Below are positions 34,324 through 44,142 of a stretch of DNA of 64,000 bases, in pieces. Origin of the DNA: Pseudotamlana agarivorans (GTDB lineage Bacteria; Bacteroidota; Bacteroidia; Flavobacteriales; Flavobacteriaceae); contig NZ_LXEI01000008.1 in NCBI RefSeq assembly GCF_001642835.1, positions 62,001 through 126,000 on the forward strand, in the 5' to 3' direction. A program made the translations under genes and the position numbers. Within the stretch, counting starts at the first letter, position 1. Each line of letters opens with the position of its first letter. The notes under the pieces were generated by a model. The model ran no database searches. It was not told where the DNA came from and was given only the letters and a program-made list of their open reading frames with translations.

Positions 34324-35184
34324 ATGGATTCGACCTTACGGACACATATCTCTGAAATTATAAGCAAACCCATCCATCATGTCTCAGATTTACAAGGTGG
34401 AGACATCTCCCATGCTTACAAAATTATTTGTGATGGCCATGCTTATTTTTTAAAAACTAATGAAGCCGCTTATGCCTTAGAAATGTTTCAGAGTGAAGTG
34501 ACTTCGTTAGGTGCTATAAAGCATACCAATACCATAAAAACACCTGAAATTATATCTTGTGGGATTTTTAAAAACCGCGCCTATTTGTTATTGGAATTTA
34601 TTCCCACCAAAACTGCTGATGCTTCCGATTTTAAAACTTTAGGAAAACAACTCGCCCAACTACACCAAAACACACAGGAAAACTTTGGCTTTCCCCAACA
34701 TAATTTCATTGGAAAACTCACTCAAAGCAATACCGAACACAACAATTGGTTAGAATTTTACACTTACGAGCGTTTACTTCCGCAGCTAAACTTAGCCACA
34801 GAAAAGAGTTTATTAAAAGCCAATGAAGCACCTAGCGAAGCCCAAATCCTTTCCACTTTAAAACCACTTTTTGAAAACATCAAGCCAAGTTTAATTCATG
34901 GCGACTTATGGAGCGGTAATTATCTCATTTCTGATAACGATGTGCCCTACCTTATTGACCCTGCTGCTTATTATGGGCATTATGAAGTTGATATTGCCAT
35001 GAGCCAACTTTTTGGTGGTTTTGACCAAGAATTCTATGAAGCTTATTTGCAGGAAGTTGAACAAGAAAGCTTCAATCAAAAACGAATAGAAATTTATCAA
35101 CTCTACTTTCTTTTAGTGCATTTAAATATGTTTGGCTACTCCTACTATACCGATGTTGTGCACATTCTACGTAAGTATTTTTAG
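34324..35184 (+). CDS. Fructosamine kinase family protein
   Basis: A 286-residue aminoglycoside-phosphotransferase-like kinase. Features: HVSDLQGGDISHAYKI as the glycine-rich loop, YFLKTNE with the ATP-binding lysine, the LLLEFIPT hinge, catalytic HGDLWSGN with D194, and the IDPAAYYGHYEVDIAM metal motif. Members phosphorylate ketosamines (glycated amines) for deglycation. It is a single gene between an RNA methyltransferase and purL; the natural substrate is not evident. Confidence 0.9.
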   Translation: MDSTLRTHISEIISKPIHHVSDLQGGDISHAYKIICDGHAYFLKTNEAAYALEMFQSEVTSLGAIKHTNTIKTPEIISCGIFKNRAYLLLEFIPTKTADASDFKTLGKQLAQLHQNTQENFGFPQHNFIGKLTQSNTEHNNWLEFYTYERLLPQLNLATEKSLLKANEAPSEAQILSTLKPLFENIKPSLIHGDLWSGNYLISDNDVPYLIDPAAYYGHYEVDIAMSQLFGGFDQEFYEAYLQEVEQESFNQKRIEIYQLYFLLVHLNMFGYSYYTDVVHILRKYF

Positions 35185-35244
35185 CCCTACTTTCTGTTTC
35201 AAAAAACACCAATAAAAAACCAAACACAAATCATTAAAATTGTG

Positions 35245-35252
35245 TATTTTTG
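35245..35252 (+). promoter_or_regulatory. -7 promoter element of purL
   Basis: TATTTTTG matches TAnnTTTG. It overlaps the upstream extension of the purL frame, so it supports the ATG at 35286 rather than an earlier start at 35250. Confidence 0.5.
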
Positions 35253-35285
35253 CCTTTTTTAAAACTTACACATAATACATCTAAA

Positions 35286-38200
35286 ATGATTCATTTCTTT
35301 GGAAACGTAACCAGCAAAGTTTTCGCTGTTCAAACAACAAAAGAATTATCAACTGAAACTATTTCTAAATTAGAATGGTTATTTGGCAATCAGCCAAAAA
35401 TAGAACAAGCATCATTGGATGCTTTTTTTGTTGGACCCCGAGCTGCTATGATTACGCCTTGGAGTACGAATGCTGTGGAAATCACTCAAAATATGGGGAT
35501 TTCAGACATTATTAGAATTGAAGAATTTCAAGCTGTCGCTGAAAACTTTAAAGATTTTGATCCGATGATTTCGGAAAAATTTAAGGGGCTAAATCAGGAT
35601 TCATTTACTATTGATATTCAGCCTGAAGCGATTTTAAACATTGAAGATATTGCTGCTTACAATACGCAAGAGGGTTTATCTTTAAGTGATGAAGAGGTGG
35701 CTTATCTAGAAGGTGTGGCTAAAAAAATTGGTCGCCCGTTAACCGATTCTGAGGTTTTCGGATTTTCGCAAGTGAACTCTGAGCACTGTCGTCACAAAAT
35801 TTTTAACGGAACCTTTGTGATTGATGGCGAAGAAAAACCTACCTCTTTATTTAAGTTAATTAAAGAAACATCGAAACAACATCCTAACGATATTGTTTCG
35901 GCTTATAAAGATAACGTGGCTTTTATTAAAGGCCCTAAAGTGGAGCAATTTGCACCAAAACGTGCCGATATTCCTGATTTTTACGAAACTAAAGATTTCG
36001 ATTCTGTGATTTCGCTTAAAGCGGAAACTCATAACTTCCCTACTACTGTTGAGCCTTTTAACGGTGCTGCAACTGGTTCGGGTGGTGAAATTCGTGATAG
36101 ATTAGCCGGCGGAAAAGGTTCTATTCCTTTAGCTGGAACGGCAGTTTATATGACCTCGTATTCAAGATTAGAAGAAAACAGACCTTGGGAACAAAAGTTT
36201 GAAGCTAGAAAATGGCTATACCAAACCCCAATGGATATATTAATTAAAGCCTCCAATGGTGCTTCCGATTTTGGTAACAAATTCGGTCAGCCCCTAATTA
36301 CAGGTTCTGTATTAACTTTCGAGCATAATGAAAATCAGTCTTCAAGCGATGCTGCTGCCAGACGTTTAGGTTTTGACAAAGTGATTATGCAAGCGGGTGG
36401 TATTGGTTATGGAAAAGCAGATCAAGCCTTAAAAGACAAGCCTAAAGCAGGTGATAAAATAGTTATTCTTGGTGGTGAAAATTACCGTATTGGAATGGGT
36501 GGTGCTGCGGTATCATCGGCCGATACTGGAGAATTTGCTTCAGGAATTGAATTAAACGCGGTACAGCGTTCGAATCCAGAAATGCAAAAACGTGCTGCTA
36601 ATGCCGTTCGTGGTATGGTGGAAGGCGATGAAAACTTTATCGTTTCGATTCACGATCACGGTGCAGGCGGACACTTAAACTGTCTTTCGGAATTGGTTGA
36701 AGACACCGGTGGAAAAATCGATTTAGATGCGCTTCCAGTTGGAGATCCAACTTTATCAGACAAAGAAATTATTGGTAACGAATCGCAAGAGCGTATGGGC
36801 TTAGTGATTGCCGAAAAACATATTGAAACCTTACACAAAATTGCCGATCGTGAGCGTTCACCAATGTATACTGTAGGTGATGTTACTGGAGACGACCGTT
36901 TTACGTTTCAGTCTAAAACCAAAGGAAATACACCAATGGATTTAGCCCTAGAAGATATGTTTGGAAGTTCTCCTAAAACCGTTTTAACAGATAAAACAGT
37001 TACTAGAAAATATAAAAACGCCAGATACAAAACCAAAAACATTAGCATTTACTTAAATCAAGTTTTACAATTAGAAGCGGTAGCTTGTAAAGATTGGTTA
37101 ACAAACAAGGTAGACCGTTGTGTTGGAGGAAAAGTGGCGAAACAACAATGTGTTGGACCTTTACAAATCCCATTAAACAATGTTGGGGTTATGGCTTTAG
37201 ATTTTAAAGGCAAAGAAGGTATTGCAACAACCATTGGTCACTCCCCTATTTCTGGGTTAATTAACCCGCAAGCAGGAAGTAGAAACTCAATTACCGAATC
37301 GCTTACCAACATTGTTTGGGCGCCATTAAAGGATGGCTTACAATCCGTTTCGCTTTCGGCAAACTGGATGTGGCCTTGTAAAAATGAAGGCGAAGATGCG
37401 CGTTTGTATGAAGCAGTTCAAGCAGTTTCAGAATTTGCGATCGATTTAGGTGTGAATGTGCCAACAGGTAAAGATTCGCTTTCAATGAAGCAAAAATACC
37501 CTGATGGTGATGTGATTTCTCCTGGAACGGTTATTATTTCTGCAGGAGCTAACTGTAACGATATCAACAAAGTGGTAGAACCTGTTTTAAAACAAAACGG
37601 CGGAAACATATACTACATTAACATCTCTCAAGATGACTTTAAACTAGGTGGAAGTTCTTTCAACCAAGTATTAAATGCTATTGGTAGCGATGCGCCTGAC
37701 GTGAAGAATCCTGCTTTTGTTAAGACAGCTTTCAATACCATTCAAGATTTAATTAAAGCGGATAAAATACAAGCTGGGCATGATGTAGCTTCTGGTGGTT
37801 TAATTACCACTTTATTAGAGCTTTGTTTTGCTGATGTAAATTTAGGTGCCGATTTAGACCTTTCTGCCTTAAACGAAGAAGATTCTATTAAGGTTTTATT
37901 TGCTGAAAACAGCGGATTAATTTTCCAAGCGGATGCTTCGGTAGAAACAGTTTTAGCTGAAAACAACATTGAGTTCTTCAACATTGGTTCTGCGAATGAC
38001 ACTGGAAACCTCAACATTAAAAATAACGACGATACGTTCACATTCAACGTTGTTGAAACTAGAGACGTTTGGTATAAAACATCTTTCTTATTAGACCAAA
38101 AGCAAACGGCAAATGGTTTAGCTCAAGATCGTTTTGATAATTTTAAAAATCAACCGCTACAATACACATTCCCTGAAAACTTTACAGGTGTGATGGCAGA

Positions 38201-38978
38201 CATCGTGAAAAATACAGCCCCAGTTGGCAAACGCCCTAAAGCTGCTATTCTTCGTGAAAAAGGATCTAACTCAGAACGTGAAATGGCCAATGCTATGTTT
38301 TTAGCTGGATTTGATGTGAAAGACGTACACATGACCGATTTAATTTCTGGTCGTGAAACTTTAGAAGACATTCAGTTTTTAGGTGCTGTTGGTGGTTTCT
38401 CTAACTCCGATGTTTTAGGATCGGCTAAAGGTTGGGCAGGAGCCATTAAATACAACGAAAAAGCGAATAAAGCGATACAGAATTTCTTTAAAAGAGAAGA
38501 TACGCTTTCTGTAGGAATCTGTAATGGTTGTCAGTTATTTATGGAACTGGAAGAAATTAATCCAGAACATGACATTCACGGAAAAATGCACCATAACGAT
38601 TCTCAGAAACACGAGAGTTCGTTTACTTCTGTAAAAATTCAAGAGAACCACTCGGTAATGCTTTCTAGCCTTGCTGGAAGTACTTTAGGCGTTTGGATTT
38701 CACATGGTGAAGGAAAATTTAATTTACCTTATGCAGAAGACCAATACAATATTGTAGCAAAATATGGTTATGAAGGTTACCCAAATAACCCTAACGGCTC
38801 TGATTATAACACAGCCATGCTTTGTGATAAAACAGGTCGTCACTTAGTAACCATGCCACATATTGAACGTTCTACGTTCCAATGGAACTGGGCAAACTAC
38901 CCAAAAAACAGAAAAGACGAAGTAACACCATGGTTGGAAGCGTTTGTGAATGCACGACTTTGGATTGAGAAGAAATAA
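35286..38978 (+). CDS. purL: Phosphoribosylformylglycinamidine synthase, large single-chain form
   Basis: Converts FGAR, glutamine and ATP to FGAM in purine synthesis. The 1230-residue protein is the fused type (PurS-like, synthetase and glutaminase in one chain) as in E. coli. Landmarks: VNSEHCRHKIFNG and SLKAETHNFPTTVEPFNGAATG in the synthetase part, HDHGAGGHLNCLSELVED, and the C-terminal class I glutaminase with nucleophile cysteine in GICNGCQLFMEL and the histidine in SHGEGKF. The start at 35286 gives MIHFFGNVTSKVFAVQT. A terminator follows. Confidence 0.97.
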   Translation: MIHFFGNVTSKVFAVQTTKELSTETISKLEWLFGNQPKIEQASLDAFFVGPRAAMITPWSTNAVEITQNMGISDIIRIEEFQAVAENFKDFDPMISEKFKGLNQDSFTIDIQPEAILNIEDIAAYNTQEGLSLSDEEVAYLEGVAKKIGRPLTDSEVFGFSQVNSEHCRHKIFNGTFVIDGEEKPTSLFKLIKETSKQHPNDIVSAYKDNVAFIKGPKVEQFAPKRADIPDFYETKDFDSVISLKAETHNFPTTVEPFNGAATGSGGEIRDRLAGGKGSIPLAGTAVYMTSYSRLEENRPWEQKFEARKWLYQTPMDILIKASNGASDFGNKFGQPLITGSVLTFEHNENQSSSDAAARRLGFDKVIMQAGGIGYGKADQALKDKPKAGDKIVILGGENYRIGMGGAAVSSADTGEFASGIELNAVQRSNPEMQKRAANAVRGMVEGDENFIVSIHDHGAGGHLNCLSELVEDTGGKIDLDALPVGDPTLSDKEIIGNESQERMGLVIAEKHIETLHKIADRERSPMYTVGDVTGDDRFTFQSKTKGNTPMDLALEDMFGSSPKTVLTDKTVTRKYKNARYKTKNISIYLNQVLQLEAVACKDWLTNKVDRCVGGKVAKQQCVGPLQIPLNNVGVMALDFKGKEGIATTIGHSPISGLINPQAGSRNSITESLTNIVWAPLKDGLQSVSLSANWMWPCKNEGEDARLYEAVQAVSEFAIDLGVNVPTGKDSLSMKQKYPDGDVISPGTVIISAGANCNDINKVVEPVLKQNGGNIYYINISQDDFKLGGSSFNQVLNAIGSDAPDVKNPAFVKTAFNTIQDLIKADKIQAGHDVASGGLITTLLELCFADVNLGADLDLSALNEEDSIKVLFAENSGLIFQADASVETVLAENNIEFFNIGSANDTGNLNIKNNDDTFTFNVVETRDVWYKTSFLLDQKQTANGLAQDRFDNFKNQPLQYTFPENFTGVMADIVKNTAPVGKRPKAAILREKGSNSEREMANAMFLAGFDVKDVHMTDLISGRETLEDIQFLGAVGGFSNSDVLGSAKGWAGAIKYNEKANKAIQNFFKREDTLSVGICNGCQLFMELEEINPEHDIHGKMHHNDSQKHESSFTSVKIQENHSVMLSSLAGSTLGVWISHGEGKFNLPYAEDQYNIVAKYGYEGYPNNPNGSDYNTAMLCDKTGRHLVTMPHIERSTFQWNWANYPKNRKDEVTPWLEAFVNARLWIEKK

Positions 38979-39002
38979 TTCTTTACAACATAAATATTTT
39001 TC

Positions 39003-39042
39003 TTAAACGAGAGGTTGCCTAGTTCGGCAGCCTCTCGTTTAT
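39003..39042 (+). terminator. Terminator of purL
   Basis: AAACGAGAGG-TTGCC (39005-39019) pairs with GGCAG-CCTCTCGTTT (39026-39040), a long stable stem, with a short T-run. Confidence 0.85.
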
Positions 39043-39088
39043 ATTTATAATACAATTTAATTTTTAACGTAATGAAAGTCTGGAGTAT

Positions 39089-39096
39089 TATATTTG
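39089..39096 (+). promoter_or_regulatory. Candidate -7 promoter element for the histidine kinase operon
   Basis: TATATTTG matches TAnnTTTG and lies 34 bp upstream of the ATG at 39131. Confidence 0.42.
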
Positions 39097-39130
39097 TAGA
39101 TGGAACATTCCTACAGCGAAAATACCCCTA

Positions 39131-41158
39131 ATGAAAAAAACGTTTTTAATTATTTCACTTCTACTATATGGTTTTAGTCATGCACAAAACGATATTGACA
39201 AACGTCATGCGGATGCCTTAAAAAAACAAATAGATCTAGAAGTAAACAAACCAAAAAAACTACAATTACTAGATAGTCTAGCAACCTTTGTTTGGAAAAA
39301 AAAAGTATTACCTTATGATTCTATCTCTAGAATTGCCATAGACTTTGCTGTAGAAATCGACTCTTTTAACAGTGCTGCCTATAACACAACAAACCTCATT
39401 AATTATTACAATAATTATTTAGGAAAACCGAAAGAAGGTTTAGCAGTCTTTACAAAATATTTTAACATTTTTAAAGGTCAAATAAGTGACCAAAATATGG
39501 CCTGTTTATTTATAGATTCAGGTGACAGTTACTATTTTATTAAAGAAAAAGATTCTGCCTTGCTGCAATATGATAAAGCTATTGAATATGCTAAAAAAGC
39601 TAATAACGAAAGACTCTTAGCTACTGCTAAATTATACCAAGGTTACGCCTATACCGATGAAGGTGATTTTGTAAATGCTTCAAAAACTTTACAAGAGGTA
39701 TCTAAAATTTTTATTAAACTAAAAGACACTTCTAAAATTGTTTCTGTAAAAAATTCACTTTCTATATTATACAGCTATAATGGCTTCTCAAAAGAAGGTC
39801 AACAAGAGCGACGAGAGGCGATTTCCCTGGCTGAAAAAGCTAATGACCATGCCTCTTTAACAACCTTTTATTTTAACCAAGCTTTTGACAACAAAAAAGA
39901 AGGTTTAGAAAAGGAACGTTTAAAAAACCTACACAAATCCTTAACTGCAGTAAAAAAAACCAACCGTTTCAATTACTTTAAACCTATAATATTTACAGCC
40001 TTAGCATCTGCATACGCTGAGAATGACAGTATAAAAAAAGCTAAATGGTACTTAAAAAAGGTTGAAGAAGACAAAGAAAACACAGAAGGTATTTATGAGC
40101 ACCACTATTATAAAGCACTAAAAAAGATTGCTTTTGCCGAAAGAAAATATGCTGAAGCTGAACAGCTAGGTTTAAAACACCTCAAAATTGTAACATCATC
40201 CAACCAGATCGAGAACATACAACTTGCTCAGGCATTTTTAGCAAAGGTTTACGAAAAGCTAAATAAACTTGACCTAGCCTATAAATATTATAAAATCTAT
40301 AAAAAATCTGAAGATTCAATACTTTCTGTTCGGAAAACAAAGGCACTAGCCTATTACCAAACACTGTATGAAACCGCCAAGCGAGATCAACAAATAACGG
40401 AACAAAATACTCAAATTGAATTATTAGATGAACAAAACAAGCGTAAACAACAAGTCCTTTGGTTTGGAGGTCTCTCTCTCATTGCTTTATTTACTATTAT
40501 TTATTTATGGCGTTCCTATAAGTTTTCACAACGTAAAAGCTTACTAGAAAAGACTTTTGCACAAGATTTAATTAGAAACATTGAAACAGAACGAAAACGT
40601 ATATCCAGTGAATTACACGATAGTGTCGGACAAAGTTTGTTATTGATTAAAAATAAAATTTTTCTAAATTCTGAAAACAAAACCGACACAGGTTTAGTTG
40701 ATGGGGCTATTGAAGAAATTCGCACCATATCGCAACAACTTCATCCGTTTCAATTCGAGCAACTGGGACTTATAAAATCCATAAAAAATACTGTTGAAAA
40801 TTTTCAACAAAACTCAGAAATTTTCTATTCGGAAAATATAGAAATCACGGAATCAAACATACCTAAGGACAGTGAAATTTTCGTTTTTAGGATGATTCAA
40901 GAATGCTTAAATAATGTAGAAAAACATTCGCAAGCAAAAGCTTGTAACATAACGATTGAAGTCCATAAAAAAATGGTATGGTTTCAAATTAAGGACAACG
41001 GAATTGGTTTTGATATCACCGAAAACAGTAAAACGCTTAATAGCCTAGGTATGAAAACCCTTAAAGAACGTGCTCAAATTATCAACGCTCAAATTCATAT
41101 AGAATCAGTAAAAACTAAAGGTACAACTGTACTAATAAAAGTTCCTAAAGAAAAATAA
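39131..41158 (+). CDS. TPR-containing sensor histidine kinase, NarX/HisKA_3 type
   Basis: A 675-residue kinase with a signal peptide (MKKTFLIISLLLYGFSHAQ), a long TPR region in the periplasm (about 30-410), a coiled stretch, one membrane helix near residues 442-460, then HisKA_3 with phosphoacceptor H496 in RISSELHDSVGQSLLLI and an HATPase domain with NNVEKHSQA and KDNGIGFD. This layout is common in Bacteroidota. It probably phosphorylates the LuxR-type regulator whose ATG is 1 bp after its stop. The signal is unknown. Confidence 0.93.
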   Translation: MKKTFLIISLLLYGFSHAQNDIDKRHADALKKQIDLEVNKPKKLQLLDSLATFVWKKKVLPYDSISRIAIDFAVEIDSFNSAAYNTTNLINYYNNYLGKPKEGLAVFTKYFNIFKGQISDQNMACLFIDSGDSYYFIKEKDSALLQYDKAIEYAKKANNERLLATAKLYQGYAYTDEGDFVNASKTLQEVSKIFIKLKDTSKIVSVKNSLSILYSYNGFSKEGQQERREAISLAEKANDHASLTTFYFNQAFDNKKEGLEKERLKNLHKSLTAVKKTNRFNYFKPIIFTALASAYAENDSIKKAKWYLKKVEEDKENTEGIYEHHYYKALKKIAFAERKYAEAEQLGLKHLKIVTSSNQIENIQLAQAFLAKVYEKLNKLDLAYKYYKIYKKSEDSILSVRKTKALAYYQTLYETAKRDQQITEQNTQIELLDEQNKRKQQVLWFGGLSLIALFTIIYLWRSYKFSQRKSLLEKTFAQDLIRNIETERKRISSELHDSVGQSLLLIKNKIFLNSENKTDTGLVDGAIEEIRTISQQLHPFQFEQLGLIKSIKNTVENFQQNSEIFYSENIEITESNIPKDSEIFVFRMIQECLNNVEKHSQAKACNITIEVHKKMVWFQIKDNGIGFDITENSKTLNSLGMKTLKERAQIINAQIHIESVKTKGTTVLIKVPKEK

Positions 41159-41159
41159 C

Positions 41160-41783
41160 ATGCCAACTTCTATAATACTAGCCGACGACCATCCACTTCT
41201 TCTTAATGGATCCAAAGAGTTTCTAGAAAAGCTCGGTTATAACATTTTAGACACCGCAACCGATGGACAGAAAGCATATAATAAAATATTAAAACATAGA
41301 CCTGACATTGCAATTTTAGATTTTGAAATGCCGACCCTAAACGGGCTAGAGGTTGCAAAAGACCTAAAACGCAACCAAATTCCTTCTAAAATAATTATTT
41401 TAACATTACACAAACAAGAAGCTTTACTTAATGAAATAGGAAAAACCATTGATGGCTATTTAACCAAAGACAGTGCTTTGGAAGAACTTGAAGAGGCTAT
41501 CAATACAGTTAAAAAAGGCAAAACATTTCTTGGCTCCATTTTAAGAAAATCAGATCTTAAAAAAGATAAAAACACTTATAAACTAACTGCTTCAGAAATA
41601 AAAATCTTAAAATATTTGAATGAAAACTATACAAGCAGTCAAATCGCTGACGAACTTTTCATATCCATCCGTACTGTTGAAAAACACAGAAGTAATATTA
41701 TAAAAAAATTAGGATTAGACTCTTCTAATTATAGTGCATTAATAATTTGGTTAAAAAACAATCCTGATTTTTTTAATACTTAA
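41160..41783 (+). CDS. LuxR-family (NarL-type) response regulator
   Basis: A 207-residue regulator with a receiver domain (acidic pair D9-D10, phosphoacceptor D54 in ILDFEMP, switch threonine in ILTLH, lysine in LTKDS) and a C-terminal LuxR helix-turn-helix (LTASEIKILKYLNENYTSSQIADELFISIRTVEKHRSNII, seen in parts). It starts 1 bp after the kinase stop, so the two are co-expressed. Targets are unknown; the secreted TPR protein 33 bp downstream is a candidate. Confidence 0.95.
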   Translation: MPTSIILADDHPLLLNGSKEFLEKLGYNILDTATDGQKAYNKILKHRPDIAILDFEMPTLNGLEVAKDLKRNQIPSKIIILTLHKQEALLNEIGKTIDGYLTKDSALEELEEAINTVKKGKTFLGSILRKSDLKKDKNTYKLTASEIKILKYLNENYTSSQIADELFISIRTVEKHRSNIIKKLGLDSSNYSALIIWLKNNPDFFNT

Positions 41784-41816
41784 GTTTGTCGCTTACAAAA
41801 ATGTACTTTTCAACTT

Positions 41817-43226
41817 ATGAAAAACTTACTGACTGTCCTGCTATTTCTAACTTCAATAGGAAATTTGATTGCTCAATCTGAAAAATCAAACATTACGAAA
41901 CGCTATTTCTACCATGATAAAGTTATCGCTAGAGAAAAATGGTTTGGTGATGACAGGAAAATAGACAGTCTAAAAACATACTACAAATCTGGAAAACTTG
42001 ATGAATGCTTTTATTTTCATAATGGAAGATATCAAGGAAAATCATATAAATACAACCCTGCTGGAGAAAAAATAACCACTTGGGAATTTGATAACGGAGA
42101 ACTTATTAGTAGAACGGACCACATCATTGAGTTTAATAAGAAAACAGAAGAAAAAGTCCTAAAAGCACATGCTACGCTTAAAGAATTGAATCTTGAAATA
42201 AAGAACGATCCTAAAAGTTTAAAATTAAGGTTTCAAAGAGCACGCATAAGAAAATATCTTGACAACAACACATTAGCTCTTAATGATTTTAAAACAGCAG
42301 AAAAGCACCTATTAAAAATTTCGGAAACCAAAAAAGTACCTGAAAAAATATTAGGAAGTCTTTACGACAATTTGGCTAATATTTATGCAGATTATGAAAT
42401 GCACGACTACTGCATTCAATACAAACTAAAAGCTATAAAAGCTTCACCTAAAGAAAGTAGGCTTTACCATAATCTGGGTTCTTACCTTATAACCGTTAAA
42501 TCATACCGGCTAGGCATAGTATATTTAAACAAAGCCATTGAAATAGTGCCAAACCATTCGTTCGCCAATTGGGCACTCTCGGCCGCTTATACCGATTTAG
42601 GAGAATACGATAAAGCCATGATTTGTGTAAATACCGCTTTTAAGAATGAAGCGAATTTATATAAGCGAGGTGAAAAAAACACAGAAAGAGACCTAAGAAC
42701 CATTCGAGGTTTATTATATCATAAATTAGGCGATTCGGATAAAGGCATAGCCGATTTAGAAGAAGCCTTAATTATAAATAACAACAATTCTTTTGCCTAT
42801 AGGAATTTAGGTGAAGTTTACTTCGACCTAGGCAATTACAATAATGCTTGTGAATTATTAACCAAAGCTAAAACACTGGGCTACGAAAAAACATTCGACC
42901 GTGATGATTTACAAGACTACCTTGATTATTCTTGTGAACACGTTGTTGATGAAAACCAAATAGCAGAAACAACATCTGAAACATTTGAAACTACAAAATT
43001 AGCCGAAAAACCATATGCTTATCCTAACCCAACAAAAGGTGAAGTAAACATTAAAAATCTGCTGTTTGAAGATTACGATTTTTTAATTTTTGATTTTTCC
43101 GGAAAACTAGTTAAACAAGGTGAAAAAAACACAGGTATTAATTTATCTGAATTACCAAGTGGTGTTTATATTATTAAAGTAATCCATAAGGATAAAAGTG
43201 AAACCTTTAGAGTTATTCGAGAATAA
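41817..43226 (+). CDS. Secreted TPR protein with type IX secretion C-terminal domain
   Basis: A 469-residue protein: signal peptide MKNLLTVLLFLTSIGNLIAQ, a MORN-like segment (YYKSGKLDECFYFHNGRYQG) around 55-95, TPR repeats through the middle (about 120-380), and a C-terminal T9SS type A sorting domain starting at AYPNPTKGEVNIKN with the LPSGVYIIKV motif. It should be exported and attached to or released from the surface by the gliding-motility-linked secretion system. It lies directly after the two-component pair and may be part of that system's output or input. Confidence 0.88.
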   Translation: MKNLLTVLLFLTSIGNLIAQSEKSNITKRYFYHDKVIAREKWFGDDRKIDSLKTYYKSGKLDECFYFHNGRYQGKSYKYNPAGEKITTWEFDNGELISRTDHIIEFNKKTEEKVLKAHATLKELNLEIKNDPKSLKLRFQRARIRKYLDNNTLALNDFKTAEKHLLKISETKKVPEKILGSLYDNLANIYADYEMHDYCIQYKLKAIKASPKESRLYHNLGSYLITVKSYRLGIVYLNKAIEIVPNHSFANWALSAAYTDLGEYDKAMICVNTAFKNEANLYKRGEKNTERDLRTIRGLLYHKLGDSDKGIADLEEALIINNNNSFAYRNLGEVYFDLGNYNNACELLTKAKTLGYEKTFDRDDLQDYLDYSCEHVVDENQIAETTSETFETTKLAEKPYAYPNPTKGEVNIKNLLFEDYDFLIFDFSGKLVKQGEKNTGINLSELPSGVYIIKVIHKDKSETFRVIRE

Positions 43227-43245
43227 ATCTTAAAACAAAATAACT

Positions 43246-43287
43246 AAAAAGGGTGTCTTTCATATATTGAAAAACACCCTTTTTTAT
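43246..43287. terminator. Bidirectional terminator
   Basis: AAAAAGGGTGT with TTTCA (43246-43261) pairs with TGAAA-ACACCCTTTTT (43268-43284), one mismatch, A-run left and T-run right. It serves the secreted TPR gene and focA. Confidence 0.85.
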
Positions 43288-43325
43288 TATAATTATTTCT
43301 GTTATTAACTGATAATTTAAAACTC

Positions 43326-44108
43326 TTAATTCTCTTCTTTCCCAAACAAATATCCATAAGGCATCCCTACAAATAAGGCGCCTCCAACAATATTACCTAA
43401 AGTGGCAGGAATTAAATTTTTAATAAAGAAAGTACTCCAAGTAATATCGGCACCTTCAAAAATAGATAACGGAATAAAGTACATATTGGCAATACTGTGT
43501 TCAAAGCCCATCGTTACAAAGGCCATAACAGGAATCCAAATGGCTACTATTTTTCCAATCGTGTTTTTAGCGGCTATACCTTGCCAAATTGCTAAGCACA
43601 CCAACCAGTTGGCTCCGATCCCTTTTATAAAAGTCACGAGAAACGTATTGCTTGTTTTGCTTTTGGCTATTTTATGAACCATATCAATATACGGTGTATC
43701 TGCTACTAGGTGCGTTAAATAAGTTATGATATAAGCCACAAATAAAGCGCCGACAAAATTTCCTATGTACACTAATCCCCAGTTTCTTAACATGGCGTAT
43801 GCACGCTGTCTTTTGGTTAAAATATTAGGAATGAAATAGGCATTATTTCCTGTAAAAAGTTCGGCGCCAACAATAACCACCAAAATAAGTCCGAGCGGGA
43901 ACGCTGCGCCAAATAAAAATTTCGCAAACCCCGGATTATTAGCTGCTATTCCAGGAGAGCCACCAGATATAATAATGGCTAATAAACCTCCAAAAGCGAC
44001 GTAAGCTCCTGCTAAAAATGCTAGAATTAATGTTTTACTAACTTTATAGCCTTCTTTATTCAAGGCTATTTCATTCACTATTTTTATACCTTCTTTAGGG
44101 GTGTGCAT
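43326..44108 (-). CDS. focA: Formate/nitrite transporter family protein
   Basis: A 260-residue channel with six membrane helices. Family signatures are AAFPLGLILVVIVGAELFTGNN (about residue 68-89), NWGLVYIGNFVGAL and MGFEHSIANMYFIPL near residue 200. The C-terminus GNIVGGALFVGMPYGY is also typical. It is the last gene of pflB-pflA-focA, so formate export (or import) is the probable role rather than nitrite. The gap to pflA is 34 bp. Confidence 0.93.
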   Translation of the reverse strand: MHTPKEGIKIVNEIALNKEGYKVSKTLILAFLAGAYVAFGGLLAIIISGGSPGIAANNPGFAKFLFGAAFPLGLILVVIVGAELFTGNNAYFIPNILTKRQRAYAMLRNWGLVYIGNFVGALFVAYIITYLTHLVADTPYIDMVHKIAKSKTSNTFLVTFIKGIGANWLVCLAIWQGIAAKNTIGKIVAIWIPVMAFVTMGFEHSIANMYFIPLSIFEGADITWSTFFIKNLIPATLGNIVGGALFVGMPYGYLFGKEEN

Positions 44109-44142
44109 GATATAATTGATGTAATAAATTTTAAGGAGAATA

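Noticed and set aside
37742-38047. Minus-strand frame of 101 codons within purL
   Set aside because: purL is continuous and full length across it; the composition is what an antisense frame of an AT-rich gene gives.
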